NCBI RefSeq assembly: GCF_017104715.1 | Contig: NZ_JAAGPI010000024.1 | Span: forward strand, 87,137-151,136 | DNA length: 64,000 bases | Direction of reading: 5' to 3' | From: Burkholderia sp. Ac-20365 | Lineage (GTDB): Bacteria; Pseudomonadota; Gammaproteobacteria; Burkholderiales; Burkholderiaceae | In this document: positions 42,048 to 51,210 of the stretch, piece after piece | How the letters are laid out: each line of letters begins with the position of its first letter | Position numbering within the stretch: the stretch's first letter is position 1 | Notes under the pieces: model-generated | What the model was told of the DNA's origin: nothing | The model's input: the letters and a program-made list of their open reading frames with translations, nothing else | Database searches by the model: none | Translations under genes and position numbers: made by a program

Positions 42048-43640
42048 TCAGCCCGCTGCCGCCGACGTTTTCGCAATCGGCGCCACGGGCGCGGACGCCG
42101 GCGCGGGCGCTGCGACGTCGCCCGTTTCGCGATTCATCTGCGATGCATCCCAGCCGCCGCCAAGCGCCTTGACGAGTCCCACCGACGACACCATCCGCTG
42201 GCCCGCGATGCTCGCGAGTTTCTGCTCGGCGGTGAACGCGGTCGTCTGCGCGGTCAGCACGTTCAGATAATCGACCGTGCCGGACTTGTACTGGTTCGTG
42301 ACGATATCGAGCGCCTGTTGCGCGGACTGGACGGCCTGCTCCTGCACCGTGACTTCCTGCTCCAGAATGCGCAGCGACGCCAGATTGTCCTCGACGTCCT
42401 GAAACGCCGTCAGCACTGCCTGCCGATACGTGGCGACGTCCTGATCGTACGTCGCGCGCGCGGCGTCCGTCTGTGCCTTGCGCAGGCCCGCATCGAAAAT
42501 GGTCTGCGCGAGCGACGGGCCGAGCGTCCAGAAACGCGACGGCATCTGCAGCAACTGCGAGAACACCGAGCTTTCGAAGCCGCCGCTCGCGGATAGCGTG
42601 AGCGTCGGGAAGAACGCTGCGATCGCGACGCCGATCTGCTCGTTGGCCGCCGCGGCCTTGCGTTCAGCCGACGCGATATCCGGGCGCCGTTCGAGCAACG
42701 CGGACGGCAGTTGCGACGGCACAGGAGGCGGCACGGCAGCCAGCGGCACGGGCGGCAGCGAGAACGTCGAAGCCGGCTCGCCGACCAGCACGGCAATCGC
42801 GTGCTCGTTCTGTGCGCGCGCGACGCCATTGTCGATCGCGGAAGCCTGCGCCGATTGCAGCTGCGTTTGCGCCTGGATCACGTCCGAGCGCGCCGCGACG
42901 CCCTGCGCGTAGCGGTTCTGCGTCAGCGTGAGCGAACGCTGGTACGCGGCGACGGTGTCGTCGAGCAGTTTTTGCTGGGCGTCGAGCGAACGGATGTTGA
43001 AGTAGGTTTGTGCGAGCGTGGCCTGCGCGGACAGGCGTGCGTTCGCGAGATCGGCTGCTGCGGCCTGTTGGCCGGCCTGCTGGCTCGCGACGGTGCGGCT
43101 CACCTTGCCCCAGAGGTCGGGTTCCCAGGTGGCGTCGAGCGACAGGCTGTAGCTGTTGCTGATCGTGCCCGAACTGCTGAGCGACGACGTGGTGCCCCCG
43201 CCTCCGCCTGTCACCGAACCGCTGAAGCTGCGGCTAGGCGTGCGCGAGCGCGACGCATCCGCCCCTGCGCTGATCACCGGGAAATACGCCGCGCGCGCTT
43301 CGCCGACCAGCGCGCGCGCCTGCCGGTATGCGGCGGCGAACTGTGCGACGGTCTGGTTCGACGTATTGAGCTTGTCTTCGAGCGCGTTCAGCTGCGCATC
43401 GTTGTAGATGGACCACCACGCGCCGCGGTCCTGCTGGTCGGCGGGCTGCGCGACTTTCCAGCCGTCGGCGGCTTCCTTGTACGAGGCGGGGATGTCGACG
43501 GTCGGCCGCTTGTAGTCGGGACCGACCGCGCAACCGGCCACCGCAAAGGCCAGCGCGGCGCATACGGCGATGCTCAGACCGCGTTGCCCCGCGACGTTCG
43601 CGACGGCAGCGCGTGCGCGCGAAGTTCGATCAAACTGCAT
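42048..43640 (-). CDS. Outer-membrane efflux lipoprotein, NodT/OprM family
   Basis: This protein has 530 residues from ATG 43640; the open frame to 43763 adds non-family sequence. A lipoprotein signal ends FAVAGC-AVGPDYKRPTVDIP (lipidated Cys near 36), the NodT hallmark. Two TolC/OEP repeats with long helices follow (LVGEARAAYFPVISAGADAS and EQIGVAIAAFFPTLTLSASGG). It forms the outer-membrane channel of a tripartite pump. No periplasmic adaptor or RND pump adjoins it; an MFS exporter lies 1.6 kb away on the other strand. Confidence 0.93.
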   Translation of the reverse strand: MQFDRTSRARAAVANVAGQRGLSIAVCAALAFAVAGCAVGPDYKRPTVDIPASYKEAADGWKVAQPADQQDRGAWWSIYNDAQLNALEDKLNTSNQTVAQFAAAYRQARALVGEARAAYFPVISAGADASRSRTPSRSFSGSVTGGGGGTTSSLSSSGTISNSYSLSLDATWEPDLWGKVSRTVASQQAGQQAAAADLANARLSAQATLAQTYFNIRSLDAQQKLLDDTVAAYQRSLTLTQNRYAQGVAARSDVIQAQTQLQSAQASAIDNGVARAQNEHAIAVLVGEPASTFSLPPVPLAAVPPPVPSQLPSALLERRPDIASAERKAAAANEQIGVAIAAFFPTLTLSASGGFESSVFSQLLQMPSRFWTLGPSLAQTIFDAGLRKAQTDAARATYDQDVATYRQAVLTAFQDVEDNLASLRILEQEVTVQEQAVQSAQQALDIVTNQYKSGTVDYLNVLTAQTTAFTAEQKLASIAGQRMVSSVGLVKALGGGWDASQMNRETGDVAAPAPASAPVAPIAKTSAAAG

Positions 43641-43903
43641 GCAAATGAATTCCTGTCGATTCGGATGGCGGCCGGGGTTTGGCCAGTGCGCCAGGCCAAA
43701 GCGCGGAGCGCGCGCCCGGGCGCTTTCCGGCGCGTGTTCGCGATGGCTCGAATGGTAGCGCACGCGTTACCAGCAATGAAATCGAAAGAGTAATGCCGCA
43801 GACGCCTCAGGTGTGTTACCGACGGTGAGGTGTCGGTTACGTGCTGTTACGGCGCCATTTGTATGCCGCTGTGTACGCCGCTGCGGCAAAGGCCGGAAAA
43901 GCA

Positions 43904-43926
43904 AAGGCCGCCTGGCAGGCGGCCTT
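43904..43926 (-). terminator. Hairpin after the 43950-44315 gene
   Basis: AAGGCCGCCT (43904-43913) and AGGCGGCCTT (43917-43926) form a perfect 10-bp stem with a 3-base loop. On the minus strand it follows the hypothetical gene's stop by 24 bases; the T run is weak. Confidence 0.65.
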
Positions 43927-43949
43927 CATTCCAGGTTCTGAAACGACGT

Positions 43950-44315
43950 TCAGACGCGCGGATCGGAAGTCGTCTGGCGCGCCTGCTTGCCGGCGGCGGC
44001 CCGGCACGGCGGGGCGTCGGGACGCGACTGACAGACGGTGGCGCCAGGCGCGATCGCCTGATGGTTGCCCGATGAACGGGCCTTGAGCGGCGCAGCGAGC
44101 AGTGCAACTGGTTTTGCGCCACGCGCCTTGGCGCTGCGCGAGCGCCGATGTTCGAACCACGCGAAGAGCAGCACCCCGATCGATCCGCCCGGCAGGACGA
44201 AGATCACTGCATACAGAGCCACTTTCCACCAGCGGTTGGCCCCTTGAAATGTTTGCAGCGCAGAATCGGTTAATGAGCGGCCCCAGCCGCCAAGGGTGTT
44301 TTTCAGGTACAGCAT
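43950..44315 (-). CDS. Hypothetical small membrane protein
   Basis: From ATG 44315 (preceded by AGAGGATTCCCGCG) this gives 121 residues. An amphipathic N terminus (MLYLKNTLGGWGRSLTDSAL) is followed by one transmembrane helix at about 34-56 (ALYAVIFVLPGGSIGVLLFAWF), a basic stretch (EHRRSRSAKARGAK) and a Cys-containing low-complexity tail. I do not recognise a family. It has a downstream hairpin and is divergent from marR, which supports a real gene. Confidence 0.6.
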   Translation of the reverse strand: MLYLKNTLGGWGRSLTDSALQTFQGANRWWKVALYAVIFVLPGGSIGVLLFAWFEHRRSRSAKARGAKPVALLAAPLKARSSGNHQAIAPGATVCQSRPDAPPCRAAAGKQARQTTSDPRV

Positions 44316-44599
44316 CGCGGGAATCCTCTGTGCGCCGGCAAAAGTAGGCGCACGCAAGTGCGGTCAGAACATTGGTCTCGATTGACGCGGGTCGCGTAAC
44401 TCGTTGACTGACATAATATTGACCATGCAATCAATTTTCAAGATACTGTGCATCGCAGCATGGTCTTCTGTTGTTTTTTGGGATGAGTTATTAGGCAACA
44501 ATCGGCGCGATTGACTTCGCTGCTTGGGCAGATAAAATCCGCGACATTCACGTTAGTCGCTGGGGCTGGCGGCGACGGGCGGTTTTCAAAAGAGCGTTT

Positions 44600-45130
44600 A
44601 TGACGGACGGTCCCTATCAGCCGGAGTCGATTCATCTCGAGTCGAGCCTCGGCTATTACCTTACTCAGGCGCGCAACGTACTGGTCGAGCGCACGGATCG
44701 CGCGGTCGAGCATCTCGGGCTGACGACGCAGCAGATTGGCGTGATCCTGCTGCTGTCGTGCGGTCGCGCGACGACGCCGTTCGAACTGTCGCGCGCAATG
44801 TCCTACGACAGTGGTTCGATGACGCGAATGCTGGATCGCCTTGAAAAGAAAGGGCTGATCGCGCGGTCGCGAAGCGAGACGGACCGGCGCATCGTGAAGC
44901 TCGGATTGACGCCGCAGGGCCAGCACGCCGCGTCCGAACTTCCGCAGATTGGCGCGGCCGTGCTCAATGAGCAGTTGCGCGGTTTCTCGGACACCGACCT
45001 CGCGACGCTGATCGATCTGCTGAGCCGCTTTATTGCGAACGGCATCGACGGCGGAAGTCGGGCGGGCGGATGTGGTGCCCGTACGGCATCGGACGACGAG
45101 GAACGCGATTCGCCAGCATCGAGCGAATAG
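44600..45130 (+). CDS. MarR-family transcriptional regulator
   Basis: This regulator of 176 residues has a winged helix-turn-helix (LTTQQIGVILLLSCGRATTPFE and SYDSGSMTRMLDRLEKKGLI with wing SETDRRIVKLGLT). It is followed 142 bases downstream by a DHA2-type multidrug exporter on the same strand, the usual MarR/EmrR-EmrB context. It should repress the exporter until a drug or phenolic ligand binds. The final 25 residues are low-complexity. Confidence 0.92.
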   Translation: MTDGPYQPESIHLESSLGYYLTQARNVLVERTDRAVEHLGLTTQQIGVILLLSCGRATTPFELSRAMSYDSGSMTRMLDRLEKKGLIARSRSETDRRIVKLGLTPQGQHAASELPQIGAAVLNEQLRGFSDTDLATLIDLLSRFIANGIDGGSRAGGCGARTASDDEERDSPASSE

Positions 45131-45138
45131 CGCCAGGT

Positions 45139-45165
45139 AGCCGCGCTCCGGCGCGGCTTTGCTTT
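45139..45165 (+). terminator. Weak terminator after marR
   Basis: AGCCGCGC (45139-45146) and GCGCGGCT (45151-45158) form an 8-bp stem with a TCCG loop, followed by TTGCTTT. It may partly uncouple marR from the exporter gene. Confidence 0.55.
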
Positions 45166-45197
45166 ATGCATTTATCTGTCTGGGCAGAGAGTGTCGG

Positions 45198-45238
45198 GAC
45201 ATGAAAGTGACACCCCGGTTGTGGGGCATTTTCATGTC
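45198..45238 (+). promoter_or_regulatory. Inverted repeat upstream of the exporter gene
   Basis: GACATGAAA (45198-45206) and TTTCATGTC (45230-45238) form a 9-bp inverted repeat, with CCCC/GGGG pairing inside. A third, partial copy (GTGACATGGA) overlaps the exporter start region at about 45256-45265. The position between the MarR gene and its probable target suggests either an operator or an mRNA leader hairpin. Confidence 0.5.
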
Positions 45239-45272
45239 ACGGCAAGTTTTTCCGCGTGACATGGAGACACAT

Positions 45273-46877
45273 ATGACCGCCTCGGCATCCGCTTCCGGCG
45301 ACACGACGGCCGATTTACCCGTATCCGGCGGCCGCACGCCCAGTTCACCAGCAGCCCCTGCCCCGCTCGCCGGCGGCAGGCTCGCGCTGCTGACCGTCGG
45401 CCTCGCGTTGGGCACGTTCATGGAAGTGCTGGACACGTCGATCGCCAACGTCGCCGTGCCGACGATCTCGGGCAGTCTTGGCGTGGCAACCAGCGAAGGC
45501 ACGTGGGTGATTTCGTCGTACTCGGTAGCGTCGGCGATCGCGGTGCCTTTGACGGGGTGGCTCGCGCGGCGGGTCGGCGAGGTCCGGCTGTTCACGATTT
45601 CTGTGCTGCTCTTCACGCTGGCATCGGCGGCTTGCGGCTTCGCGCACAATTTCGAGTCGCTGATCGCGTTTCGATTGATTCAGGGTCTGGTGTCGGGTCC
45701 GATGGTGCCGCTTTCGCAGACCATTCTGATGCGCTCCTATCCGCTCGAAAAACGCGGCCTTGCGCTCGGCCTGTGGGCGATGACGGTGATCGTCGCGCCG
45801 ATCTTCGGTCCTGTGATGGGCGGCTGGATCACCGACAACTACACCTGGCCGTGGATCTTCTATATCAATCTGCCCATCGGCGTGTTCTCGGCGGCATGCG
45901 CATATTTTCTGCTGCGCGGGCGCGAAACGCCGACGGCGAAACAGCGCATCGACGGCATCGGTCTCGGACTGCTGGTGATCGGCGTGTCGTGTCTGCAGAT
46001 GATGCTCGACCTCGGCAAGGATCGAGACTGGTTCAACTCGATGTTCATCGTCGCGCTCGCGATCATCGCGGTGACATCGCTTGCCTTCATGATCGTGTGG
46101 GAGATGACGGAGAAAGAGCCCGTCGTCGATCTGTCGCTCTTCAAGGATCGCAACTTCGCGCTCGGCGCGCTGATCATCTCGTTCGGCTTCATGGCCTTCT
46201 TCGGCTCCGTGGTGATCTTCCCGCTCTGGCTGCAAACGGTGATGGGTTATACCGCGGGTAAAGCCGGTCTCGCGACGGCACCCGTCGGGCTGCTCGCGCT
46301 CGTCCTGTCGCCGATGATCGGCCGCAACATGCACCGGTTGAATCTGCGGATCGTTGCGAGCTTCGCGTTTGTCGTGTTCGCGATCGTGTCGTTGTGGAAC
46401 TCGACGTTCACGCTCGATGTGCCGTTTAACCACGTGATCCTGCCGCGCCTCGTGCAGGGCATCGGCGTTGCATGCTTCTTCGTGCCGATGACGACGATCA
46501 CGCTGTCGAGCATCTCCGACGAACGGCTGGCAAGCGCATCCGGCCTGTCGAATTTCCTGCGCACGCTGTCAGGCGCGATCGGAACAGCGATCAGCACGAC
46601 GTATTGGGAGAACGACGCGATTTATCACCACGCGCTGTTGGCGGAGTCGGTGAGCACCTACTCGGCGAACACGACGTCTTATAGCGATCTGCTGACGTCG
46701 CTGGGTTTCAAGGGACAGGCGGTGACGGCGCAACTGAACGAGATCGTCACGCAACAGGGCTACATGATGGCGACCAACGACTTCTTCCGCATTTCGTGCG
46801 CGGCCTTCGTGGTGCTGGCGTGCCTCGTGTGGATCACGAAGCCGAAAAAAGGCGCGGCGGCATCAATGGGACACTAA
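45273..46877 (+). CDS. MFS multidrug exporter, DHA2 (EmrB/QacA) family
   Basis: This protein has 534 residues from ATG 45273, where GGAG lies eight bases upstream. The frame is open to 45159, but the added residues are not membrane-like. It has 14 predicted helices, the DHA2 motif LGTFMEVLDTSIANVAVPTI in the first helix, WVISSYSVASAIAVPLTGWL, and motif C around LGLWAMTVIVAPIFGPVMGGWITD. EmrB partners normally need an EmrA adaptor, which is absent here. A NodT outer-membrane factor lies 1.6 kb upstream on the other strand. Confidence 0.93.
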   Translation: MTASASASGDTTADLPVSGGRTPSSPAAPAPLAGGRLALLTVGLALGTFMEVLDTSIANVAVPTISGSLGVATSEGTWVISSYSVASAIAVPLTGWLARRVGEVRLFTISVLLFTLASAACGFAHNFESLIAFRLIQGLVSGPMVPLSQTILMRSYPLEKRGLALGLWAMTVIVAPIFGPVMGGWITDNYTWPWIFYINLPIGVFSAACAYFLLRGRETPTAKQRIDGIGLGLLVIGVSCLQMMLDLGKDRDWFNSMFIVALAIIAVTSLAFMIVWEMTEKEPVVDLSLFKDRNFALGALIISFGFMAFFGSVVIFPLWLQTVMGYTAGKAGLATAPVGLLALVLSPMIGRNMHRLNLRIVASFAFVVFAIVSLWNSTFTLDVPFNHVILPRLVQGIGVACFFVPMTTITLSSISDERLASASGLSNFLRTLSGAIGTAISTTYWENDAIYHHALLAESVSTYSANTTSYSDLLTSLGFKGQAVTAQLNEIVTQQGYMMATNDFFRISCAAFVVLACLVWITKPKKGAAASMGH

Positions 46878-46904
46878 TGCCGCCGCTGGGGAACGAACTG
46901 CTGC

Positions 46905-47606
46905 TTATTGTCCGTCGGCCTGAATCTCAACGCGGCGGTTCTTCGCCCGGCCGATTGCCGTCGTATTAGGCGCGATCGGCGATACGCTGCCGAAGCCCTG
47001 AACATCCCACTTTGCTGCTCGAACACCGGCGCCCGCCAGATAGCGTTGCACCGAACGCGCACGGGCGGCCGACAGGCGTTCGTTCAACGTGGCCGAGCCG
47101 GTCGAATCGGTGTAGCCCGAGATTTTCAGCGAATCGATCTGGACGTCGCGATTCGCCGCGACGAAATCGCCGAGTTTCGCGGTTGCGGCGGGCGTGAGCG
47201 CGGCGCTGTCGAGCGCGAAGTTCGCGTCGCCTTGCAGCGTCACCTTGCGGACGGGAGCGGGAGTCGCAACGGGCGCTACGGCTGGCGCGGGCGGCGACTG
47301 CACAGGCTGTTGCGCTACGGGCGCGACGCATTGGAAAAGGATTTCGCGCGGATCGTTCTCCGGCTTCATGCCCGACGTGCTGCGATCGAGCAGCGCGATT
47401 CTCACTGCCGTCTGGTCACCGCACACGCGCCTGATTTCGTTCATGCAAGCCTGCGACGATTCGAGCAGACCCAGACACTGCACGCGATACGCCTGCGCGC
47501 CATTGGCAAGCGTGACGACGTCGGTGTTATGAGCCGGGCCCGACGAAGTAGTACAACCAGCGATACCCACAGCGCATGCGATCGCCGTCAACATACGAAA
47601 GATCAT
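46905..47606 (-). CDS. OmpA-family peptidoglycan-binding lipoprotein
   Basis: This protein of 233 residues starts at ATG 47606. The lipoprotein signal ends AVGIAGC (Cys about 17). A small N-terminal domain with paired Cys is followed by a Pro/Ala linker (about 115-140), then an OmpA domain (NFALDSAALTPAATAKLGDF, KISGYTDSTGSATLNERLSAARA) that binds diaminopimelate in peptidoglycan. It is unlike the RPA-type porin OmpA because it lacks a barrel. It is followed 89 bases on the other side by a second lipoprotein gene on the same strand. Confidence 0.9.
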   Translation of the reverse strand: MIFRMLTAIACAVGIAGCTTSSGPAHNTDVVTLANGAQAYRVQCLGLLESSQACMNEIRRVCGDQTAVRIALLDRSTSGMKPENDPREILFQCVAPVAQQPVQSPPAPAVAPVATPAPVRKVTLQGDANFALDSAALTPAATAKLGDFVAANRDVQIDSLKISGYTDSTGSATLNERLSAARARSVQRYLAGAGVRAAKWDVQGFGSVSPIAPNTTAIGRAKNRRVEIQADGQ

Positions 47607-47695
47607 AGGACTTCTCACCGGAAATAAAGGGTACGAGACGATAGGTCTGTCTGTCAGGTCGTACCAATCGGAGAAGTCCGAAAATTCGCGATGCG

Positions 47696-48181
47696 TTATT
47701 GCGAGACTGGCTCACCTGTCGGAGAAGTTGTCGATTGGCCTGTCACGCCCGGTGTCTGGCCGGATGCCGACGGACTGGCTGCGTTCGGCGCGCCTGACGT
47801 CATTCCACGAACGAACTGTTTGAAGTCGGCGCCCGCTTCCCACGGGTTCGGTTTGCATCCTCGCCCGCTGTCGCAATGCGCGGCGAAACCGATTGTCGAC
47901 GTGCCGTCGTTGTTCGACGTCTTCGTGATTTCGAATGACAGATCGCGCTTGCCGCCGTCGGGGCCGGCCGTCTGGATCAGCGTATCGGTCGCGGTGGCAA
48001 CAGGGTAACGGGAATGGCTGGTCACCCACGTGCGCGCGCGTTGCCACCATGCGTCGCATTGGCTCTTGCTGGTGCAGGTCAGCGGCGCGGTGGCGATCTG
48101 CATCACATCGGGATTGACCTGCCCTTGCGTCGTGCAACCGGCGGCCAGCACGCAGAGCACGGCTATCAGATTCCTGTTCAT
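47696..48181 (-). CDS. Hypothetical lipoprotein
   Basis: This gives 161 residues from ATG 48181 (a GTG at 48184 is possible), with GGGAGGATG as ribosome-binding site. The lipoprotein signal is MNRNLIAVLCVLAAGC-TT. The body has two Cys pairs (LTCTSKSQCDAWW and AHCDSGRGCKPNPWEAG), so it is probably disulfide-bonded, and it ends in a Ser/Gly/Thr-rich tail. It resembles conserved Burkholderia lipoproteins of unknown function. The downstream OmpA-type gene may be in the same unit. Confidence 0.8.
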   Translation of the reverse strand: MNRNLIAVLCVLAAGCTTQGQVNPDVMQIATAPLTCTSKSQCDAWWQRARTWVTSHSRYPVATATDTLIQTAGPDGGKRDLSFEITKTSNNDGTSTIGFAAHCDSGRGCKPNPWEAGADFKQFVRGMTSGAPNAASPSASGQTPGVTGQSTTSPTGEPVSQ

Positions 48182-48366
48182 CACCGGACATCCTCCCTTT
48201 TTCAGTCGAGCGCGTTCAAGCAGCGACGCGCTGCGTTATACAGGATTGGACCGAAACGGTTCTAGCATGTTTCGTACGTCGAGCATGACGCACGCTGCAG
48301 GTCGGGCGTTGAGCCAGCGCAATGAACCATCAGCAATTTTTGGCCCCGCTGAAATTGAGCGTGCAA

Positions 48367-48396
48367 TAAAAAGAGGCAGCCCGAAGCTGCCTCTTT
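48367..48396. terminator. Terminator of gshA
   Basis: An 11-bp stem (AAGAGGCAGC core, 48371-48380, with GCTGCCTCTT, 48386-48395) has a CCGAA loop and A/T runs on both sides. It lies 27 bases past the gshA stop. Confidence 0.85.
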
Positions 48397-48422
48397 CATG
48401 CCGCAATGCGGTTGCGCAAGCG

Positions 48423-50036
48423 CTATACGCTGAAGCGGTTCAACGTGTAAGCGCGATACGCAGCGACGAAAGCGTCAAACGAGCCGACTTCCTCGCGTTC
48501 AAGCTTGGTTTGCTCGTTGAGCGAGTTTGATGCGAGCGCGACGAACTCCTGCGTTTGTGCTGCGTCGAGCGGACGCGCGCGAAAATGCTCCGCATGCGCG
48601 ACGCTTTGCGCGAGACCGAAGTCGAGGAAACTTTGCTGCTTGTCGCGCATGATTTGCAGCACGCGCGCCGACGGCGTCAGCGATGCGTCCGCGAGTTTGG
48701 CGCGCTGCGCCGCGACTGAGCGTGCATGACTGTCGTCGCCACGAATCGAATCGAGCACGGCAGCTGTGTGATCGATCTTCGCAAGCAGTTCGTTCGCCCA
48801 GTCGAGCATCTTGACGGGCTGACCGTCGCGGATCAGTTCCAGGCCGGGCTTGCGCCCTTCCATCGTCACGCGGCCGAAGTTCTGGTTCGCTTCGCAATAC
48901 GCGGGCGGCGGCAGCGTCGCGCTTTCGTCGAGTGCGCACACGAGCAGATAGGCATCGAGAAAACGCGCGGTTTCGAGCGAAATGCCCGTCGGTTCGAACG
49001 GGTCGATATCCATGCAGCGCACTTCGACGTACTGCACGCCGCGCGCGGCAAGCGCATGCAGCGGGCGCTCGCCCGGATACGTGACGCGCTTCGGGCGGAT
49101 CGTCGAGTAGAACTCGTTTTCGATCTGCAGCACGTTGGTGTTGATCTGCACCCACTCGCCGTCGCGTTGCGTGCCGATCGCCTCGTACTGCGGATACGGC
49201 TGGCTCACCGCCTTGGCGAGCGCGTCGAGATAGCCGGGCAGCGTGTCGTAGTCGGCATGCAGCGCGGCTTGCGCCGTCGTGTTCGAATAGCCGAGATCGC
49301 TCATGCGCAGACTGGTTGCGTACGGGCGATACAGCGTGTCGGCGTCGAAAGTTTCGAGCGTGTGCGGGCGGCCGCGCAAAAAGCGCCGGTCGAGTGCCGG
49401 CGACGCGCCGAACAGATACATCAAGAGCCAGTTCGTGCGGCGGAAATTGCGGATCAGCGCGAGATAACGGTCGGACTGGAAATCGACGGCGTTGGCCGTG
49501 GAGTGCTGGTCGGCGTGCAGCAGGCGCCACACTTCTTCGTTCAACGAATAGTTGTAGTGGATGCCTGCGATGCATTGCATCGTGCGTCCATAGCGCAGCG
49601 CAAGGCCGACACGGTACACGTACTTCAGTTTGCCGATGTTCGATGTGCCGTAGTGCGCAATCGGAATCTCGTCGTCTTCGGGCAGCAGGCCCGGCATCGA
49701 GTTGTTCCACAGCACTTCATCGCCGATTACCGAATAGACGAAACGATGCAGCGTGTCGAGACGCTCCAGCGTGGTAGCGGCATCGTGCTCCGCCGGCGTG
49801 ATCAGCTCGAGCAATGCTTCCGAATAGTCGGTAGTCAGCGACGGATGCGTGAGCGCCGAGCCGAGCGATTGCGGATGCGGCGTCATCGCCAGATGGCCGT
49901 CGGCCATGACGCGCAGGCTCTCCTTTTCGATGCCGCGCAAACCGGCCGCCAGCGCATCACGCTGCGGGCCGGATGTCAGCACGGACAGGCGGTGCAGCAG
50001 CGCGTCGGTCGTGCGGGAGGATGTCGTGTTTGGCAT
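48423..50036 (-). CDS. gshA: Glutamate-cysteine ligase (gamma-ECS, class 1)
   Basis: This protein has 537 residues from ATG 50036; the longer frame to 50417 is not conserved-like. It catalyses the first step of glutathione synthesis. Family features are GIEKESLRVMADGHLAMTPHPQSLGSALTHP, TTDYSEALLELITP, CIAGIHYNYSLNEE and YVEVRCMDIDPFEPTGI. gshB is not in the window. A structurally unrelated GCS2 ligase lies at 21.8 kb. It is a single gene with a strong terminator. Confidence 0.95.
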   Translation of the reverse strand: MPNTTSSRTTDALLHRLSVLTSGPQRDALAAGLRGIEKESLRVMADGHLAMTPHPQSLGSALTHPSLTTDYSEALLELITPAEHDAATTLERLDTLHRFVYSVIGDEVLWNNSMPGLLPEDDEIPIAHYGTSNIGKLKYVYRVGLALRYGRTMQCIAGIHYNYSLNEEVWRLLHADQHSTANAVDFQSDRYLALIRNFRRTNWLLMYLFGASPALDRRFLRGRPHTLETFDADTLYRPYATSLRMSDLGYSNTTAQAALHADYDTLPGYLDALAKAVSQPYPQYEAIGTQRDGEWVQINTNVLQIENEFYSTIRPKRVTYPGERPLHALAARGVQYVEVRCMDIDPFEPTGISLETARFLDAYLLVCALDESATLPPPAYCEANQNFGRVTMEGRKPGLELIRDGQPVKMLDWANELLAKIDHTAAVLDSIRGDDSHARSVAAQRAKLADASLTPSARVLQIMRDKQQSFLDFGLAQSVAHAEHFRARPLDAAQTQEFVALASNSLNEQTKLEREEVGSFDAFVAAYRAYTLNRFSV

Positions 50037-50286
50037 TGATGCGGGTCGAACATGGTCGGCCGCCATGCGCCGCACGGTGCTGCTCAGGCGCGGTCGACAA
50101 CGTTCGGCGGAATTTTCAGTAGCGGGCACTTTAACATCTCGCCAGAACCCCTGCTTGGCGTTGCTTCGAGCCGCTCCAGGCCCGCTTGCGGCGGGGCTCG
50201 GGACGTCTGCTGTGCACCCTCTTACTGTACGCCGCGCGGGCCTGTGAAGTCGATTGACGGTACCCGCGTCTGTGTGCGGAAGACCG

Positions 50287-51210
50287 CTAGCCGCCGCGCG
50301 CCCCACCCGCCCGATCGGCGACTTCATTCCACAGATGCATGGCCGCATAGGCGCGCCACGGTCGCCATGCGTCGGTGCGCGCGCGTTGCTGGTTGGGACG
50401 CACGAGCGCCGGATCACGCGCCGCGATGGCCTGCATCAGCACCAGATCCCATGCGGGCCACGCGTCGGCGTCGCGCCAGGCGCGCATCGCGACATATTCG
50501 ACCGTCCATGGTCCGATGCCGGGCAGCGCGAGCAGCGACGCGCGCAACGCCGCGAGATCGAACGACGTGCTGCCTATGCTGTCGATGGGCACTTTACCGT
50601 CCGCCACGGCACGCGCGAAGCCTTGCAACGCGGCGATACGCTTGCCCGGCATGCCGATCTGCGCGAGATCGACGGCGGCGAGCGCGGCGGGCGTCGGGAA
50701 GCGCCACGCGGTGCTCTCGTGCGGATGACCGTCGATGCGCTCGCCCGCGCGCTGCACGATCCGTCCGATGATCGTCGTCGCGGCTTTCACGCTGACCTGC
50801 TGGCCGACGATCGCTCGCACGACCAGCTCGAACCCGGACCACGCGCCCGGCACGCGCAAGCCGGGCGCTGCGGCGACGAGCGGTGCAAGCCATGGATCCG
50901 CGGCGAGGTTCGCGCCAATGGTCTTCGGATCGGCGTGCAGGTCGAACATGCGCGCGATGGGCGCAGCGAGCGCATCGGCATGACGGCTGACGCCGCCCTC
51001 GACAGTCGCGACGAGGCAATGCCGGCGCGCATGCTTGCGGACGGCGAGCGTGCCGCTGTCGCCATTCCAGCCTATCGCGCGACGCCAGACGCCGTCTTCG
51101 ACGGCTTCGACGCCGGGTGTCGCGCGTCCGCCGAAGAAGCGCAGGACGCGAGGCCAGTCATAAGGTGCTTTGAACGGGAGTTCGAGTGTGGCAGTCGGCG
51201 TGATGCTCAA
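50287..51210 (-). CDS. alkA: DNA-3-methyladenine glycosylase II (AlkA)
   Basis: This base-excision glycosylase of 307 residues removes alkylated purines. An N-terminal AlkA_N domain is followed by the helix-hairpin-helix region (LPGIGPWTVEYVAMRAWRDADAWPAWDLVL) that carries the catalytic Asp. The start is a TTG at 51210 overlapping the ada stop (TTGA), so it is translated with ada. The two form an adaptive-response operon against methylation damage. Confidence 0.93.
   Translation of the reverse strand: MSITPTATLELPFKAPYDWPRVLRFFGGRATPGVEAVEDGVWRRAIGWNGDSGTLAVRKHARRHCLVATVEGGVSRHADALAAPIARMFDLHADPKTIGANLAADPWLAPLVAAAPGLRVPGAWSGFELVVRAIVGQQVSVKAATTIIGRIVQRAGERIDGHPHESTAWRFPTPAALAAVDLAQIGMPGKRIAALQGFARAVADGKVPIDSIGSTSFDLAALRASLLALPGIGPWTVEYVAMRAWRDADAWPAWDLVLMQAIAARDPALVRPNQQRARTDAWRPWRAYAAMHLWNEVADRAGGARGG

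Noticed and set aside
43837..44430. Alternative frame of 197 codons overlapping the small membrane gene
   Set aside because: Arg-rich, no ribosome-binding site; the 121-residue frame has a helix, a ribosome-binding site and a downstream hairpin.
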